64,000 nt of DNA from Candidatus Thermofonsia Clade 1 bacterium (GCA_002794705.1 PGTK01000001.1:324201-388200), one strand, 5' to 3'. Positions 34,791-47,082 are shown, numbered from the stretch's first letter. Translations and numbers: made by a program. Notes: a model not told the origin generated them from the sequence alone.

Positions 34791-36239
34791 ATGACAATTC
34801 GCACGCGCCTGACGCTCCTATACTCTGTCTTGCTGGCGCTGGTCATTTTGATTTTCGGCATATCGCTCTTCAGGCTGTTGAGCTGGGCATGGCACAGTCA
34901 GCTAGAGGAGGGGATGCGCGGTGTCGCTCAGCAGATTGTTGAGATCGTCCGTGATGACGCCCTCAGTGATGACGAGTCGCACCCGGCTATTCGCAAGCAA
35001 CTCGCACGGGCGCCCTATCTCACGTTTGCTGTGCAGATTTGGCGGCAAGATGGGCAACTTATCTTCACAACGGATAATGTGGCTTATAGCGCGCCCTTCG
35101 ATGCTGAAAATCGCAACAGCCGTGTTGAGGTCATCCGCGATATCCATCTGCCCGCCGAAGGTATTCACGCGCTAGTCTTCACATCGCCGATCTATACGCG
35201 AGATAGCCGCTATCTCGGCAGCGTCCAGATTCTTTCGCCGCTGACCACGCTTGAAGCTGCCACTGAGCGCTTGCTGCGCGTGACGATCGGCGTTGGCGCG
35301 GTGGCACTGTTGCTTTCCTTCATGATCAGCTCCGTGCTGGCAGGGCAGGTGCTGCAGCCTATTGAAATGATCAACCAGACCGCTAAACAGATCACGGATG
35401 CAAACGATCTGAGCAGGCGCATTCCTTACAACGGTCCGCCCGATGAGATAGGTCAGCTGATCCTGACCTTCAATACCACGCTTGAGCGCCTTGAGCGCTT
35501 ATTCAAGACTCAGCGCCGCTTCGTGGCGGACGTTTCGCATGAGTTGCGCACACCGCTCACCACTTTGCAAGGCAACCTTGACCTGATCAAGCGTCACGGC
35601 ATAGAGGCTGCCTCGCTTGAGGCAATGGAGAGCGAGTTAAAGCGCATGACGCGCCTTGTGGGCGATCTGCTGCTCTTAGCGCAGGCAGACAGCGGATATT
35701 TGCCGCTTGAGGAGCGCGAAGTTGACCTTGATACACTCGTGATCGAGGTTCACAAGCAAGCCAAAGTGCTGAGCCAGACGGTTAAAGTGCGCTTGGTGCC
35801 GCCTGAGCCTGCTCGCGTCAAGGGCGATGCTGATCGGCTTAAGCAGGTCTTGCTGAATTTGGTGACCAATGCCATCAAGTACACGCCTGATGGCGGCGAA
35901 GTGATCCTGAGCCTGACAGCTGAAGGCGGCTATGCTTTCATTCGCGTCACTGATACGGGCATTGGTATCCCCAAAGAGGATTTGCCCTATATTTTCGAGC
36001 GTTTCTACCGTGTGGATAAAGCCCGCGATCGCCAAATTGGCGGCGCGGGGCTAGGACTCTCCATTGCCAAGTGGATTGTCGAGGCTCATCACGGGCGCAT
36101 TGAGGTCGAGAGCGAGGTGGGCAAGGGCTCAACCTTTACCGTGCAACTTCCGCGCATGGACGCCGAAGTTGAGCCTGAGTCCCTGCGCGATACGCGCCCG
36201 CGCATCCCCATTTTGCGCCCTGCCAAGCGCAAGGGCTGA
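34791..36239 (+). CDS. HAMP-domain sensor histidine kinase
   Basis: A 482-residue membrane kinase: helix 1 (TLLYSVLLALVILIFGISLF), an extracytoplasmic sensor of about 130 residues, helix 2 (VGAVALLLSFMISSVLAG), HAMP, the dimerisation domain with the phospho-His in FVADVSHELRTPLTTL, N-box VTNAIKYTPDGG, G1 VTDTGIGIPKEDLPYIFERFYR and G2 GGAGLGLSIAKWIVEAHHG. It phosphorylates the regulator just upstream. ATG 34791 lies 6 codons after a TTG at 34773; neither has a strong ribosome-binding site, so the start is not certain. The ligand is unknown. Confidence 0.94.
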   Translation: MTIRTRLTLLYSVLLALVILIFGISLFRLLSWAWHSQLEEGMRGVAQQIVEIVRDDALSDDESHPAIRKQLARAPYLTFAVQIWRQDGQLIFTTDNVAYSAPFDAENRNSRVEVIRDIHLPAEGIHALVFTSPIYTRDSRYLGSVQILSPLTTLEAATERLLRVTIGVGAVALLLSFMISSVLAGQVLQPIEMINQTAKQITDANDLSRRIPYNGPPDEIGQLILTFNTTLERLERLFKTQRRFVADVSHELRTPLTTLQGNLDLIKRHGIEAASLEAMESELKRMTRLVGDLLLLAQADSGYLPLEEREVDLDTLVIEVHKQAKVLSQTVKVRLVPPEPARVKGDADRLKQVLLNLVTNAIKYTPDGGEVILSLTAEGGYAFIRVTDTGIGIPKEDLPYIFERFYRVDKARDRQIGGAGLGLSIAKWIVEAHHGRIEVESEVGKGSTFTVQLPRMDAEVEPESLRDTRPRIPILRPAKRKG

Positions 36240-36246
36240 GCCACTC

Positions 36247-36999
36247 CTAGTGCTTGATGATCTTACTCAGGAAGGTTTTCATGCGCTCAGTTTTCGGCGT
36301 TGTGAAGATCGTCTCAGGATCGCCTTGCTCTACAATCTCGCCTTGATCCATGAAAATGGCGCGAGTGGCGGCAGCGCGGGCAAAGCCCATCTCATGGCTC
36401 ACCACCAGCATGGTCATGCCTTCGCGGGCGAGGGCAAGCATCACGTCCAGCACTTCTTTGATCATTTCGGGGTCTAGGGCACTGGTTGGCTCATCGAAGA
36501 GCATGATCTTTGGACCCATGGCGAGCGCACGGGCGATCGCTACGCGCTGCTGCTGACCGCCGCTGAGCTGACCGGGATAGGCGTCCGCTTTCTCAGGGAT
36601 GCCGACTTTCTCCAGCAGCTCACGGGCAATTTTGACCGCCTCTTTGCGGCTGCGCTTGCGCACTACGCGCTGTGCAAGGCAGATATTCTCCAATGCCGTG
36701 TAGTTTGGGAATAGATTGAAGCTCTGAAAGACCATGCCGACCTCAGCGCGCACTTTGTTGATGTTCGCGGCTGAGTCCAGCGCGATGCCGTCTACGATGA
36801 TTGAGCCGCTATCGAAATTTTCAAGGCGATTGATGCAGCGCAGCAAAGTAGACTTGCCCGATCCGCTTGGACCGATGATCGTGATGACCTCGCCTACATA
36901 GACCTCAAGGCTGACGCCGCGCAAGGCATGGACAACACCACGCGGCGTGCGAAAGTACTTATTGACGTTCTGGATTGAGATGATCGGCGATTTGTCCAT
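36247..36999 (-). CDS. Polar amino-acid-type ABC transporter ATP-binding protein
   Basis: A 250-residue ATPase of the GlnQ/HisP family. Walker [20 protein letters not shown]-loop [16 protein letters not shown], signature [17 protein letters not shown], Walker [17 protein letters not shown] and the switch His in VVSHEMGFA are complete. It powers the permease encoded 11 bases upstream. Its end converges with the kinase gene, 7 bases away. Confidence 0.95.
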   Translation of the reverse strand: MDKSPIISIQNVNKYFRTPRGVVHALRGVSLEVYVGEVITIIGPSGSGKSTLLRCINRLENFDSGSIIVDGIALDSAANINKVRAEVGMVFQSFNLFPNYTALENICLAQRVVRKRSRKEAVKIARELLEKVGIPEKADAYPGQLSGGQQQRVAIARALAMGPKIMLFDEPTSALDPEMIKEVLDVMLALAREGMTMLVVSHEMGFARAAATRAIFMDQGEIVEQGDPETIFTTPKTERMKTFLSKIIKH

Positions 37000-37010
37000 T
37001 GCGAAAATCC

Positions 37011-38576
37011 TCAGTGTGGTAGCGCTAGGCGGCGCTCAACGGCGCGCACTAGCACAGAGAGCAATAGAGTCATGCATAAATAAAGCGCGCCAATGGTGAT
37101 GTACGGCTCAAAGACGCGAAAGGTATCAGCAGCGAAGATTCGGGCGCGCTGAGTCATCTCCGGCAGCGCGATCACGGTCAGGAGTGCCGTATCTTTGAGC
37201 ATAGCGATGAATTCATTGCCCAGCGGCGGCAACACTACGCGGAACGCCTGCGGCAAGATGATGTAGCGCATTGCTTGCAGGTAGCTCATGCCTAAGCTGC
37301 GCGCTGCCTCCATTTGCCCGCTCCCGATGCTCTGAATGCCGGCGCGGAACAGCTCAGCGAGATAGGCGCCATAGCAGATCGCCAAGCCCAGAATACCGCG
37401 ACTGAGCGGCGGTAGATCGCTATTGGCGGCGAACAATCCTATCACAACGATCAGCGTTGTCCCCATGATCGCAGCAGCGATGATCGGCTGCCAGAACGAC
37501 TCCGGCTCTGTTTTAAGCAAGGGGCGCTTGCCCCACGCCTGCGTCAAAGCGACAGTGAGCGCCAAAACACCGATGATCAGCTGCAAAGTCGGCGCGATTC
37601 TGGGAAACTCATCGCGCAGCCAGACGTAGAGCGCAAAATTGACGAATAGAAGGGTCACGAGGAGCGGTACACCGCGCAGCACCTCTACATAGACCGTAGC
37701 CGTGTTATAGAGGATCGGATTATCCGAGATGCGCATGAGACCGACGATCAAGCCGATCACAACGGCAAAAGCAAAAGCGACCACTGCCACAAACAGCGTT
37801 AGGAAGATGCCTGAATCGCAGCCGACAAGGTTATTCAGAGCGCACTCAGCCGGCGTGTAGCGCACTATGTTCACAATGTCGCTTTGGCGCACAGGGACGA
37901 TCACTTCGGGCGCAAGTTCGATCAGGAAACTATCCGCGCCTGCCTCCAATACAGTCCCGCTGAGTGTATTTGCCTCGCGCTCAGGGTTCAAGGGCAGAAT
38001 CACGCGGCAGCGCCCCTCAGGGCTAGGCGGACAGTTTTCAGGGATACGCTGCACGCCCTCCATCTGAACATCGAACTTGCGCACCTCTTGACGATCGCCG
38101 TCGTCGGTCACAATGCGAAAACGTCCCATATCTTCGAAGATCAGGACGCCGCTGATCTGGGCGCGCAAGAGCGTGATAGTTGAATCAACGGGACATTCGC
38201 CCTCAGGCGCAGGTGGCGTGCAGATCAGCATGGCGATATCGGAGCGCGGCACGCGAATAGTCACTTGCCGACTGGTCTCCACATTCAAAACATCGCCCAC
38301 TTGTCCCACAAAAATGCCTTCCACGCGCCGTGTGCCGCCATCTTCTGTGCGCACGTCATAGATCACATTGGCAAAGCGCGTGGTGGTCAGGCGCGGATCG
38401 TCGGTCACAAAAATCAGGGCGCGGCGATAGATCGGGCTGGTAAAAAACGAATAGAAAATCATCGCTAAGCCCGCCACAATGATGATTGCCCACCATGGCA
38501 GGCGCGCTACACGCATAGCAATGCGTTCTAAGATAGGTATGCTAGCGACTTCACGTTGTGCCATCTTTGCAGACAT
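37011..38576 (-). CDS. Amino-acid-type ABC permease with large N-terminal insert
   Basis: A 521-residue permease, far longer than the usual 220-300. Residues 26-47 are a first membrane helix; residues about 48-255 form a soluble, probably extracytoplasmic domain with four cysteines ([23 protein letters not shown]). The permease core begins near residue 260 ([23 protein letters not shown]) with the HisM-type hallmark [16 protein letters not shown], the EAA loop [28 protein letters not shown] and [14 protein letters not shown] second extra piece (TM loop, EPESFWQP) separates core helices. It pairs with the downstream ATPase. A minus-strand TATAAT lies at 38614-38619. The insert may act as a built-in solute- or lid-domain (inference). 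Confidence 0.88.
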   Translation of the reverse strand: MSAKMAQREVASIPILERIAMRVARLPWWAIIIVAGLAMIFYSFFTSPIYRRALIFVTDDPRLTTTRFANVIYDVRTEDGGTRRVEGIFVGQVGDVLNVETSRQVTIRVPRSDIAMLICTPPAPEGECPVDSTITLLRAQISGVLIFEDMGRFRIVTDDGDRQEVRKFDVQMEGVQRIPENCPPSPEGRCRVILPLNPEREANTLSGTVLEAGADSFLIELAPEVIVPVRQSDIVNIVRYTPAECALNNLVGCDSGIFLTLFVAVVAFAFAVVIGLIVGLMRISDNPILYNTATVYVEVLRGVPLLVTLLFVNFALYVWLRDEFPRIAPTLQLIIGVLALTVALTQAWGKRPLLKTEPESFWQPIIAAAIMGTTLIVVIGLFAANSDLPPLSRGILGLAICYGAYLAELFRAGIQSIGSGQMEAARSLGMSYLQAMRYIILPQAFRVVLPPLGNEFIAMLKDTALLTVIALPEMTQRARIFAADTFRVFEPYITIGALYLCMTLLLSVLVRAVERRLALPH

Positions 38577-38652
38577 AATTAATCTTCAGCAGAGTGCTCG
38601 GAAAACTGGCTGCATTATAGCTTATTTCTCACGTCCGTGTGAGCGTGCTTGC

Positions 38653-39498
38653 CTATGGCAGGGGCAATGCGCCGTAGTAACGCCGCACGAGACGCTGCCC
38701 TTCAGGGCTTTGAATCCAAGCGAAAAAAGCCCGGTAGAGATCGTCAGCGGGCTCAGCGTTGCCCACGATCAGGATCGGCGAGCGCAGAGCATAACTGCCA
38801 ACTGTGAGCGCTTCAGGCGTCGGCAAAACTCCGTCAAAAGCGACCATGCGCACGCCCTCGCCCACGTAGCTGGCTGCGACGTATCCGATGCTGTTGGGGT
38901 CAGCGCGCACTAGATCGATCACGCTTTGGCTAGTCGGGGCGAGGCGCGCTGTGCGCGTAATCGGCTGATTACCCAGCAAGAGCGCCTGCACAATGGCGCC
39001 TTCGCTGCTCTCAGGAGGGCGCGCTACCACCTGCACGGGGCGATCCGCGCCGCCCAGCTCAGCCCAGCTGATCACCTGCCCGCGCAAGATCGCTCGCGCC
39101 TGAGAGGGAGTCAGGTTGCTGAGCAAATTGCTGGGATGCACTACAAAGGCAATGCCCAGTTGCCCAACTGGCGTTGCCCACAGGCTGCCATTCTCCTCGA
39201 CAAGACGCGGATCGGGCAGATGGCTGAGAACGGCGAAGGGAATTTCGCCACGCGCCAGCTCTATGAGAGCGAAGTGTGGCTCAAGCGTAGTGATATCCCA
39301 AGCGATCAAGGCATTGTTCTCACGGAAATTGTTGGTGAGGTCGCGCAGCAGAGGTGCGCTGGCGCTATCTACTAGCAAGCGCAGCGAGAAAGTCTGCGGC
39401 GTGGGACTGGCAGGCAAGCTGGCGCGGCAGCCTGCAATTGCCAGCGAAAGTGCCACAAGGGTACGCCGTGCTGAACGCCAAGAGGTTGTCAAGATCAC
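38653..39498 (-). CDS. PstS-like (PBP-like) lipoprotein
   Basis: A 281-residue substrate-binding protein related to phosphate-type periplasmic proteins (PBP_like family). The signal peptide RRTLVALSLAIAGC ends in a lipobox. Typical features are VGQLGIAFVVHPSN, LTPSQARAILRGQVISWAELGG and SQSVIDLVRADPNSIGYVAASYV. GTG 39498 is chosen because AAGGGG lies 7 bases before it and it puts the signal peptide at the N-terminus. It lies upstream of an amino-acid-type permease and ATPase on the same strand, but belongs to a different transporter class, so their pairing is uncertain. Ligand: phosphate, molybdate or tungstate are family options. Confidence 0.8.
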   Translation of the reverse strand: MILTTSWRSARRTLVALSLAIAGCRASLPASPTPQTFSLRLLVDSASAPLLRDLTNNFRENNALIAWDITTLEPHFALIELARGEIPFAVLSHLPDPRLVEENGSLWATPVGQLGIAFVVHPSNLLSNLTPSQARAILRGQVISWAELGGADRPVQVVARPPESSEGAIVQALLLGNQPITRTARLAPTSQSVIDLVRADPNSIGYVAASYVGEGVRMVAFDGVLPTPEALTVGSYALRSPILIVGNAEPADDLYRAFFAWIQSPEGQRLVRRYYGALPLP

Positions 39499-39663
39499 GC
39501 TCACGCCCCTTGTGTGGCTGTGCTGCAGATTGAATGCCAACTCAAGCTGCTCAATCCTTTCTGAGTAGGCATAACAAAACCTGACTTGCTCTGAGCCAGA
39601 GACCCAAAGCAGCCTTAGCGCACAGCTGATCCCCACGATCAGCTGCGAGAGATGCGTGCGCCG

Positions 39664-42352
<2,689 letters not shown>

Positions 42353-42438
42353 CCCTCCGACTTTCAGCCGAAAAATCTACTCAATTCTAGCGATGTGTGC
42401 CACAATCTAGCCTGTAACTATTCGCTGAGGAGCAAAAG

Positions 42439-44175
42439 ATGTTTGAGAACCTACCAAAAAGTGCGCTAGAGGCTATGGACTGGCGCATGGAACACTATCA
42501 GCCGTACTTTCAAACGCTCTATGAGACCGAGCTGACCGCTGAGAACGTCGCGGCGTGGCTGAAGGGTTGGACTCAGCTGGGCGACCTGATCATGGAGGTC
42601 TTTTCGCGCCTCGCCGTAGCGAACTCGCAGAATACAGCCGATCCTGAGGCGGAGCGGCGCTATTTGAGCTACGTCGAGAGCATGTTGCCGCCTCTGCAAA
42701 TGGCGAACAACCTGTTGCAACGCAAGCTAGTAGAGAGCGGTCTGCAGCCTGAGGGCTTTGAGGTGCCGTTGCGCAACATGCGCGTGGAGCTAGAGATTTT
42801 CCGTGAGGCGAACTTGCCGCTCTTTGTGGAAGAGCAGAAGCTCGGCACAGAGTATGACAAGATCATTGGCGCGCAGACCGTGACGTGGGAAGGCGAAGAG
42901 ATTCCGCTGGCTAAGCTGCAAACTGTGGCACAAAATCCCGATCGGTCTGTGCGTGAGCGCGCATGGCGGCTCGCCCATGAGCGCTATTTGGCAGATCGGG
43001 AGGCGCTTAATGCGCTGTGGGTCAAATTTTTGAACGTGCGCCAACAGATCGCTGCCAACGCAGGCTTCAGCACCTACCTTGAGTACCGCTGGAAGGCAGC
43101 GGGACGCTTTGATTACACGCCACAGGACTGTCTGAATTTCCACGCTGCGATTGAAGAAGTGGTGGTACCTGCAATGGTGCGCCTCTTAGAGCGGCAACGC
43201 CGTGCGCTCGGCGTTGAGACCTTGCGCCCGTGGGATATGAATATTGACCCGACTCATCCTATGCAGCTGAGCGTTGATCCGCATCCGCGCCCTGCTCTGA
43301 AGCCGTATCAATCTATTGAGGAGCTGGAGGCGCGCACAGAGGCGATTTTCCACAGCGTTGACCCGACTTTGGGCGAATACTTTGCCACTATGCGCCGCGA
43401 AGGCTTGCTGGACTTGGAAAATCGCCCGAACAAGGCGCCCGGCGGCTACTGCACGGCGTTTCCCGTTGCCAAGCGTCCCTTCATCTTCATGAACGCAGTC
43501 GGTTTGCATGATGACGTGCAGACTCTCCTGCATGAGGCGGGTCATGCTTTCCACGTCTTTGAGAGCGCGCCTTTGCCCTATCTGCAGCAGCGCGAGACGC
43601 CAATTGAGTTCGCTGAGATCGCTTCAATGGGCATGGAGCTGCTTGCTGCGCCCTATTTGAGCGCCGATCAGGGCGGCTATTACAGTCCTGCTGATGCTGC
43701 TCGCGCCCGCCTTGAGCATTTGCAGAACATGATCACCTTCTGGGCGTACATGGCAGTTGTGGATGCCTTCCAGCACTGGGTCTATACCAATATTGAAGCG
43801 GCAAAAGACCCCGCCGCCTGCGATGCTCAGTGGTCAGCGCTGTGGGATCGCTTCATTCAGGGCGTGGATTGGTCAGGTCTGGATGATTTCAAGGCGACGG
43901 GCTGGCACCGCAAGCTGCACATCTTCCGCATCCCGTTCTACTATGTGGAGTACGGCTTGGCACAGCTGGGGGCAGCACAGGTCTGGCGTGGCGCCTTGAG
44001 CGATCAGAGCAGCGCCGTGGCGCGTTACCGTCAGGCGTTAGCACTGGGCGGATCAGCGCCATTGCCACAGCTCTACCAGACGGCGGGCGCCCGCTTCGCC
44101 TTTGATGCTGCGACCCTCCGCGAGGCAGTGGCGCTGATCGAACAGACCATTGAGCAGCTCAGCGCTGTCCATTAA
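42439..44175 (+). CDS. M3-family oligoendopeptidase
   Basis: A 578-residue cytoplasmic zinc peptidase of the PepF/M3B family. The zinc site is TLLHEAGHAFHVF near residue 363, with the third ligand in EFAEIASMGMELL about 25 residues later. It starts LPKSALEAMDWRMEHYQPYFQTLYETELT, typical of this family, and ends with conserved VEYGLAQLGAAQVWR. It would degrade short peptides, possibly those brought in by the ABC importer. GAGGAG lies 7 bases before the ATG. It lies upstream of the kai operon, from which it is separated by 113 bases with an inverted repeat. Confidence 0.94.
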   Translation: MFENLPKSALEAMDWRMEHYQPYFQTLYETELTAENVAAWLKGWTQLGDLIMEVFSRLAVANSQNTADPEAERRYLSYVESMLPPLQMANNLLQRKLVESGLQPEGFEVPLRNMRVELEIFREANLPLFVEEQKLGTEYDKIIGAQTVTWEGEEIPLAKLQTVAQNPDRSVRERAWRLAHERYLADREALNALWVKFLNVRQQIAANAGFSTYLEYRWKAAGRFDYTPQDCLNFHAAIEEVVVPAMVRLLERQRRALGVETLRPWDMNIDPTHPMQLSVDPHPRPALKPYQSIEELEARTEAIFHSVDPTLGEYFATMRREGLLDLENRPNKAPGGYCTAFPVAKRPFIFMNAVGLHDDVQTLLHEAGHAFHVFESAPLPYLQQRETPIEFAEIASMGMELLAAPYLSADQGGYYSPADAARARLEHLQNMITFWAYMAVVDAFQHWVYTNIEAAKDPAACDAQWSALWDRFIQGVDWSGLDDFKATGWHRKLHIFRIPFYYVEYGLAQLGAAQVWRGALSDQSSAVARYRQALALGGSAPLPQLYQTAGARFAFDAATLREAVALIEQTIEQLSAVH

Positions 44176-44232
44176 GGCGTTATTTTTCAGCCATCAATTT
44201 TGCCAAAAACTGTGCCATAATATCTAGTGAGC

Positions 44233-44267
44233 GCATTGGACGTTTCAGCGAGGCAAACGTCCAATGC
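44233..44267 (+). promoter_or_regulatory. Perfect inverted repeat in the kai operon leader
   Basis: GCATTGGACGTTT (44233-44245), loop of 9, AAACGTCCAATGC (44255-44267): 13 perfect base pairs, with no T-run after. A -10-like CATAAT/TAATAT at 44216-44223 lies just before it, so it would sit at the extreme 5' end of the kai mRNA or be an operator. Confidence 0.7.
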
Positions 44268-44288
44268 CTCTAGATCGGAAACGGCACA

Positions 44289-45164
44289 GTGGTGGACTTT
44301 GGGCTGAGCGAACTGGCATTTACACAGGCGATTCTTGATGCGCTACCCGATCATGTAGCCATCCTTGCTGCAGACGGCACGATTCTCGCTGTGAACGCTG
44401 CATGGCGAGAGTTTGCGCGCCAAAACGGCGACCCACAGACCTTACACACCGATGTTGGCACAAATTATTTTGATGTTTGTCGCCGTGCCAGCGCGCCTGA
44501 GAGCGTTGAGGCGCTCAGCACGCTAGAGGGAATGCACGCCGTGCTGCAGGGCGAACTGGCTGACTTTCAGTTGGAGTATCCTTGTCACTCGCCTGATCGT
44601 GAGCGCTGGTTTTTGTTGCACGTCACGCCGATTCGCGCAGCGGCTCACAGTGCGCCTTCGGGCTTGCTAGTGCGCCATATTGAGATTACAGAGCGCGTGA
44701 TTAGCGCACGCAAGGCTTGGCAAGCCCGCACACAGCAAGAGATTAACTCAGTGGCGCAGCTGAACGCGCCTGCAGCGCCCGTCACGGGACAGCTCTTCGG
44801 CGCACAGGCGCTTTACCAGAGTCAGCCACGCCTGTTTGAGCGGCTCAGCGCGGAATACCGAGAGCTGCTCGATCAAGCTGTTGCGCAGCGTCCTTTTGGC
44901 GAGTGGCACGAGCGCTCGGAGGCGCTGCGCCGCCTTGCCGCCCGACTGGGCGCTCTGCGCGCTGTGCCACGCGATATTATCGAGCTGCACGTGCGCACCA
45001 TGCGCGCCATTATGGATGATGAGTCCAATCTCAAGGCTGAAGTCTACGCTGAGGAAGGGCGCCTTGCTGTGCTGGAGCTGATGGGCTATTTGGCATCTTT
45101 TTACCGCACGTATGCATTGGGCATTTTGCGCGCCGCACTGCCCAATCCGCTGAGAGAAGATTAG
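44289..45164 (+). CDS. PAS protein with KaiA/RsbU-like C-terminal domain
   Basis: A 291-residue protein. Residues about 10-140 are a PAS domain (ILDALPDHVAILAADGTILAVNAAWREFA, then ERWFLLHVTPIRA and LVRHIEITERV). Residues about 180-285 align by eye to the KaiA C-terminal/RsbU N-terminal four-helix dimer domain: LFERLSAEYRELL, then PRDIIELHVRTM (KaiA has VLEIHMELM), then LAVLELMGYLASFYRTYALG (KaiA has a LID..AHLCEMYRRS helix). It is the first gene before kaiB, 3 bases away. A role as KaiC activator or clock input is inferred. The start is GTG 44289; a second GTG follows directly. No strong ribosome-binding site. Confidence 0.7.
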   Translation: MVDFGLSELAFTQAILDALPDHVAILAADGTILAVNAAWREFARQNGDPQTLHTDVGTNYFDVCRRASAPESVEALSTLEGMHAVLQGELADFQLEYPCHSPDRERWFLLHVTPIRAAAHSAPSGLLVRHIEITERVISARKAWQARTQQEINSVAQLNAPAAPVTGQLFGAQALYQSQPRLFERLSAEYRELLDQAVAQRPFGEWHERSEALRRLAARLGALRAVPRDIIELHVRTMRAIMDDESNLKAEVYAEEGRLAVLELMGYLASFYRTYALGILRAALPNPLRED

Positions 45165-45167
45165 TGT

Positions 45168-45470
45168 ATGTACGTGCTGAAATTATATGTCACAGGTCAG
45201 ACGACGCGGACAGAACGTGCTATTTACAATTTATACGATCTCTGTAATAAATATTTGGCAGACAACTACGAGATTACAGTGATTGACGTTCTGGAATATC
45301 CGCAGCTGGCGGAAGAGGAGAAAATCCTAGCCACGCCGACCGTCATCCGCGAACTCCCCTTGCCGCACCGCCGACTGGTCGGCGATCTCTCAGACGTGGA
45401 GCGAGTCTTGAATGCTCTTGATCTCACAGTTCCCTTGAAACGCTCTGAAAAGGATAGGTTAGAGGAATAG
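45168..45470 (+). CDS. kaiB: Circadian clock protein KaiB
   Basis: A 100-residue protein matching KaiB over its full length: YVLKLYVTGQTTRTERAI, then the strand ITVIDVLEYPQLAEEEKILATPTVIRELPLPHRRLVGDLSD. The block NPQLAEEDKILATPT and LPLP-RR-IGDLSD are the family signature. In cyanobacteria KaiB switches fold to a thioredoxin-like state, binds the CI ring of phosphorylated KaiC and captures KaiA. The residues flanking the fold switch (Gly in VTG, ATPT loop) are kept. The gene lies 3 bases after the PAS gene and 7 before kaiC. Confidence 0.95.
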   Translation: MYVLKLYVTGQTTRTERAIYNLYDLCNKYLADNYEITVIDVLEYPQLAEEEKILATPTVIRELPLPHRRLVGDLSDVERVLNALDLTVPLKRSEKDRLEE

Positions 45471-45477
45471 TAGAGTA

Positions 45478-46992
45478 ATGACACTGGAAAAACTGCCAAC
45501 GTACATCGTTGGCTTTGATCATGTGGCGAATGGCGGCTTGCCCAAAGGGCGCGTCACGCTCTTGAGCGGCACAGCCGGCAGCGCTAAGACCGTTTTCGCC
45601 TGCAATTTTCTGGCACAAGGCGTTCGGCATGGCGAGACGGGCGTCTTTATCACTTTTGAAGAGTCGCCCGAAGATATTCGGCGCAACATGCGCGGCTTCG
45701 GCTGGGATATCGCCCAGTGGGAAGCTGAAAACAAGTGGGCTTTCGTAGACGCCTCGCACGTGCCTGATAGCCAGATTGTGGTCGGCAGCTATGATTTTGG
45801 CGCGCTCCTAGCGCGGATCGAATATACAGTGCGCCGCCTAGACGCCAAACGCCTCGTGATCGACTCGCTGAGCGCTATCTTCAGCCAATTCACTGATCAC
45901 GGCATCGTGCGGACTGAGCTATTCCGCGTGGTGACCGCTTTGAAGCGCATGGGTGTCACGGCGCTAGTGACCAGTGAGCGCGATAGCGAGTATGGCGCTG
46001 TGGCGCGGCACGGCGTGGAAGAATTCGTCGCCGATAATGTGATCATCCTGCGCAACGTGCTGGAAGATGAAAAGCGCCGCCGCACAGTCGAGATTCTCAA
46101 GTTTCGCGGCACGTCTCATCAGAAGGGCGCGTTCCCTTTCACGGTCACCCCGGAGTACGGTGTGGTAGTTGTGCCGCTCTCTGCCATTGAGCTGAAACAG
46201 AAATCTTCGGATTTGCGCATCACCTCTGGCAACGCGGAATTGGATCAAATGTGCGGCGGCGGCTTCTTCCGCGACTCGATCATCCTCGTCTCAGGCGCCA
46301 CTGGCACGGGCAAGACCCTCGTTGCCACCAGCTTTTTGGCGGGCGGCGTAACACAAGGCGAGCGCTGTGTGTTGCTCGCTTTTGAGGAAAGCCGCGAGCA
46401 GCTTTTCCGCAATGCCATTGGTTGGGGCATAGATTTTCCGCGCATGGAGGCTGCGGGTCGGCTGCGCGTGATCTCGGAGTACCCGGAGATCAGCAGCTTA
46501 GAGGATCATCTGTTGCGCATTAAAGCAGAAATTAATGACTATCGCCCGACGCGTGTGGCGATTGATAGCCTCTCAGCACTGGAGCGAGTCGGCACGCAGC
46601 GCGCCTTCCGCGAGTTCGTGATCGGCTTGACGTCGTTCATCAAACATCAAGAGATCGCCGGCTTGTTCACAGCGACCACGCCCAACCTGCTAGGCGGCAC
46701 CTCGATCACAGAGGCGCACATCAGCACAATTACCGATGCGATCATCCTGCTGCGCTACGTCGAATACTACGGCGAAATGCGGCGCGGCTTGACCGTACTG
46801 AAGATGCGCGGCTCACTCCACGATAAAGATATCCGCGAATTCACGATTGATGGGCGCGGGATGCATATCGGCAAGCCTTTCCGCAATGTTTCGGGCATTC
46901 TGTCAGGGCAGTTCAGCTACCGCGATAAAAGTGAGCTAGATCGTCTAACAGGCTTGTTCCAAGACGACTCGCCAAATCTTGCAAGTAGCTAG
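45478..46992 (+). CDS. kaiC: Circadian clock ATPase/autokinase KaiC
   Basis: A 504-residue double-RecA protein, normal length for KaiC (519 in Synechococcus). CI: Walker A variant GTAGSAKT and catalytic pair FITFEESPED. CII: Walker A GATGTGKT and LLAFEESREQ. The autophosphorylation triad is conserved in SITEAHISTITDAI (equivalents of T426, S431, T432). The C-terminal A-loop and tail DKSELDRL that KaiA grasps in cyanobacteria are also present. It should form hexamers with slow ATPase and a kinase/phosphatase cycle. A GAGGAATAGTAGAGTA stretch precedes the ATG. Co-transcribed with kaiB and the PAS gene. Confidence 0.96.
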   Translation: MTLEKLPTYIVGFDHVANGGLPKGRVTLLSGTAGSAKTVFACNFLAQGVRHGETGVFITFEESPEDIRRNMRGFGWDIAQWEAENKWAFVDASHVPDSQIVVGSYDFGALLARIEYTVRRLDAKRLVIDSLSAIFSQFTDHGIVRTELFRVVTALKRMGVTALVTSERDSEYGAVARHGVEEFVADNVIILRNVLEDEKRRRTVEILKFRGTSHQKGAFPFTVTPEYGVVVVPLSAIELKQKSSDLRITSGNAELDQMCGGGFFRDSIILVSGATGTGKTLVATSFLAGGVTQGERCVLLAFEESREQLFRNAIGWGIDFPRMEAAGRLRVISEYPEISSLEDHLLRIKAEINDYRPTRVAIDSLSALERVGTQRAFREFVIGLTSFIKHQEIAGLFTATTPNLLGGTSITEAHISTITDAIILLRYVEYYGEMRRGLTVLKMRGSLHDKDIREFTIDGRGMHIGKPFRNVSGILSGQFSYRDKSELDRLTGLFQDDSPNLASS

Positions 46993-47082
46993 GTGGCGCA
47001 TTAGACTCAAGCTGAGCGCTTGAAGCGGGCAGGTAAAGCCGCATCTGACCTCTCGAAAGCGCTACGAAAGGTGCTACACCCT

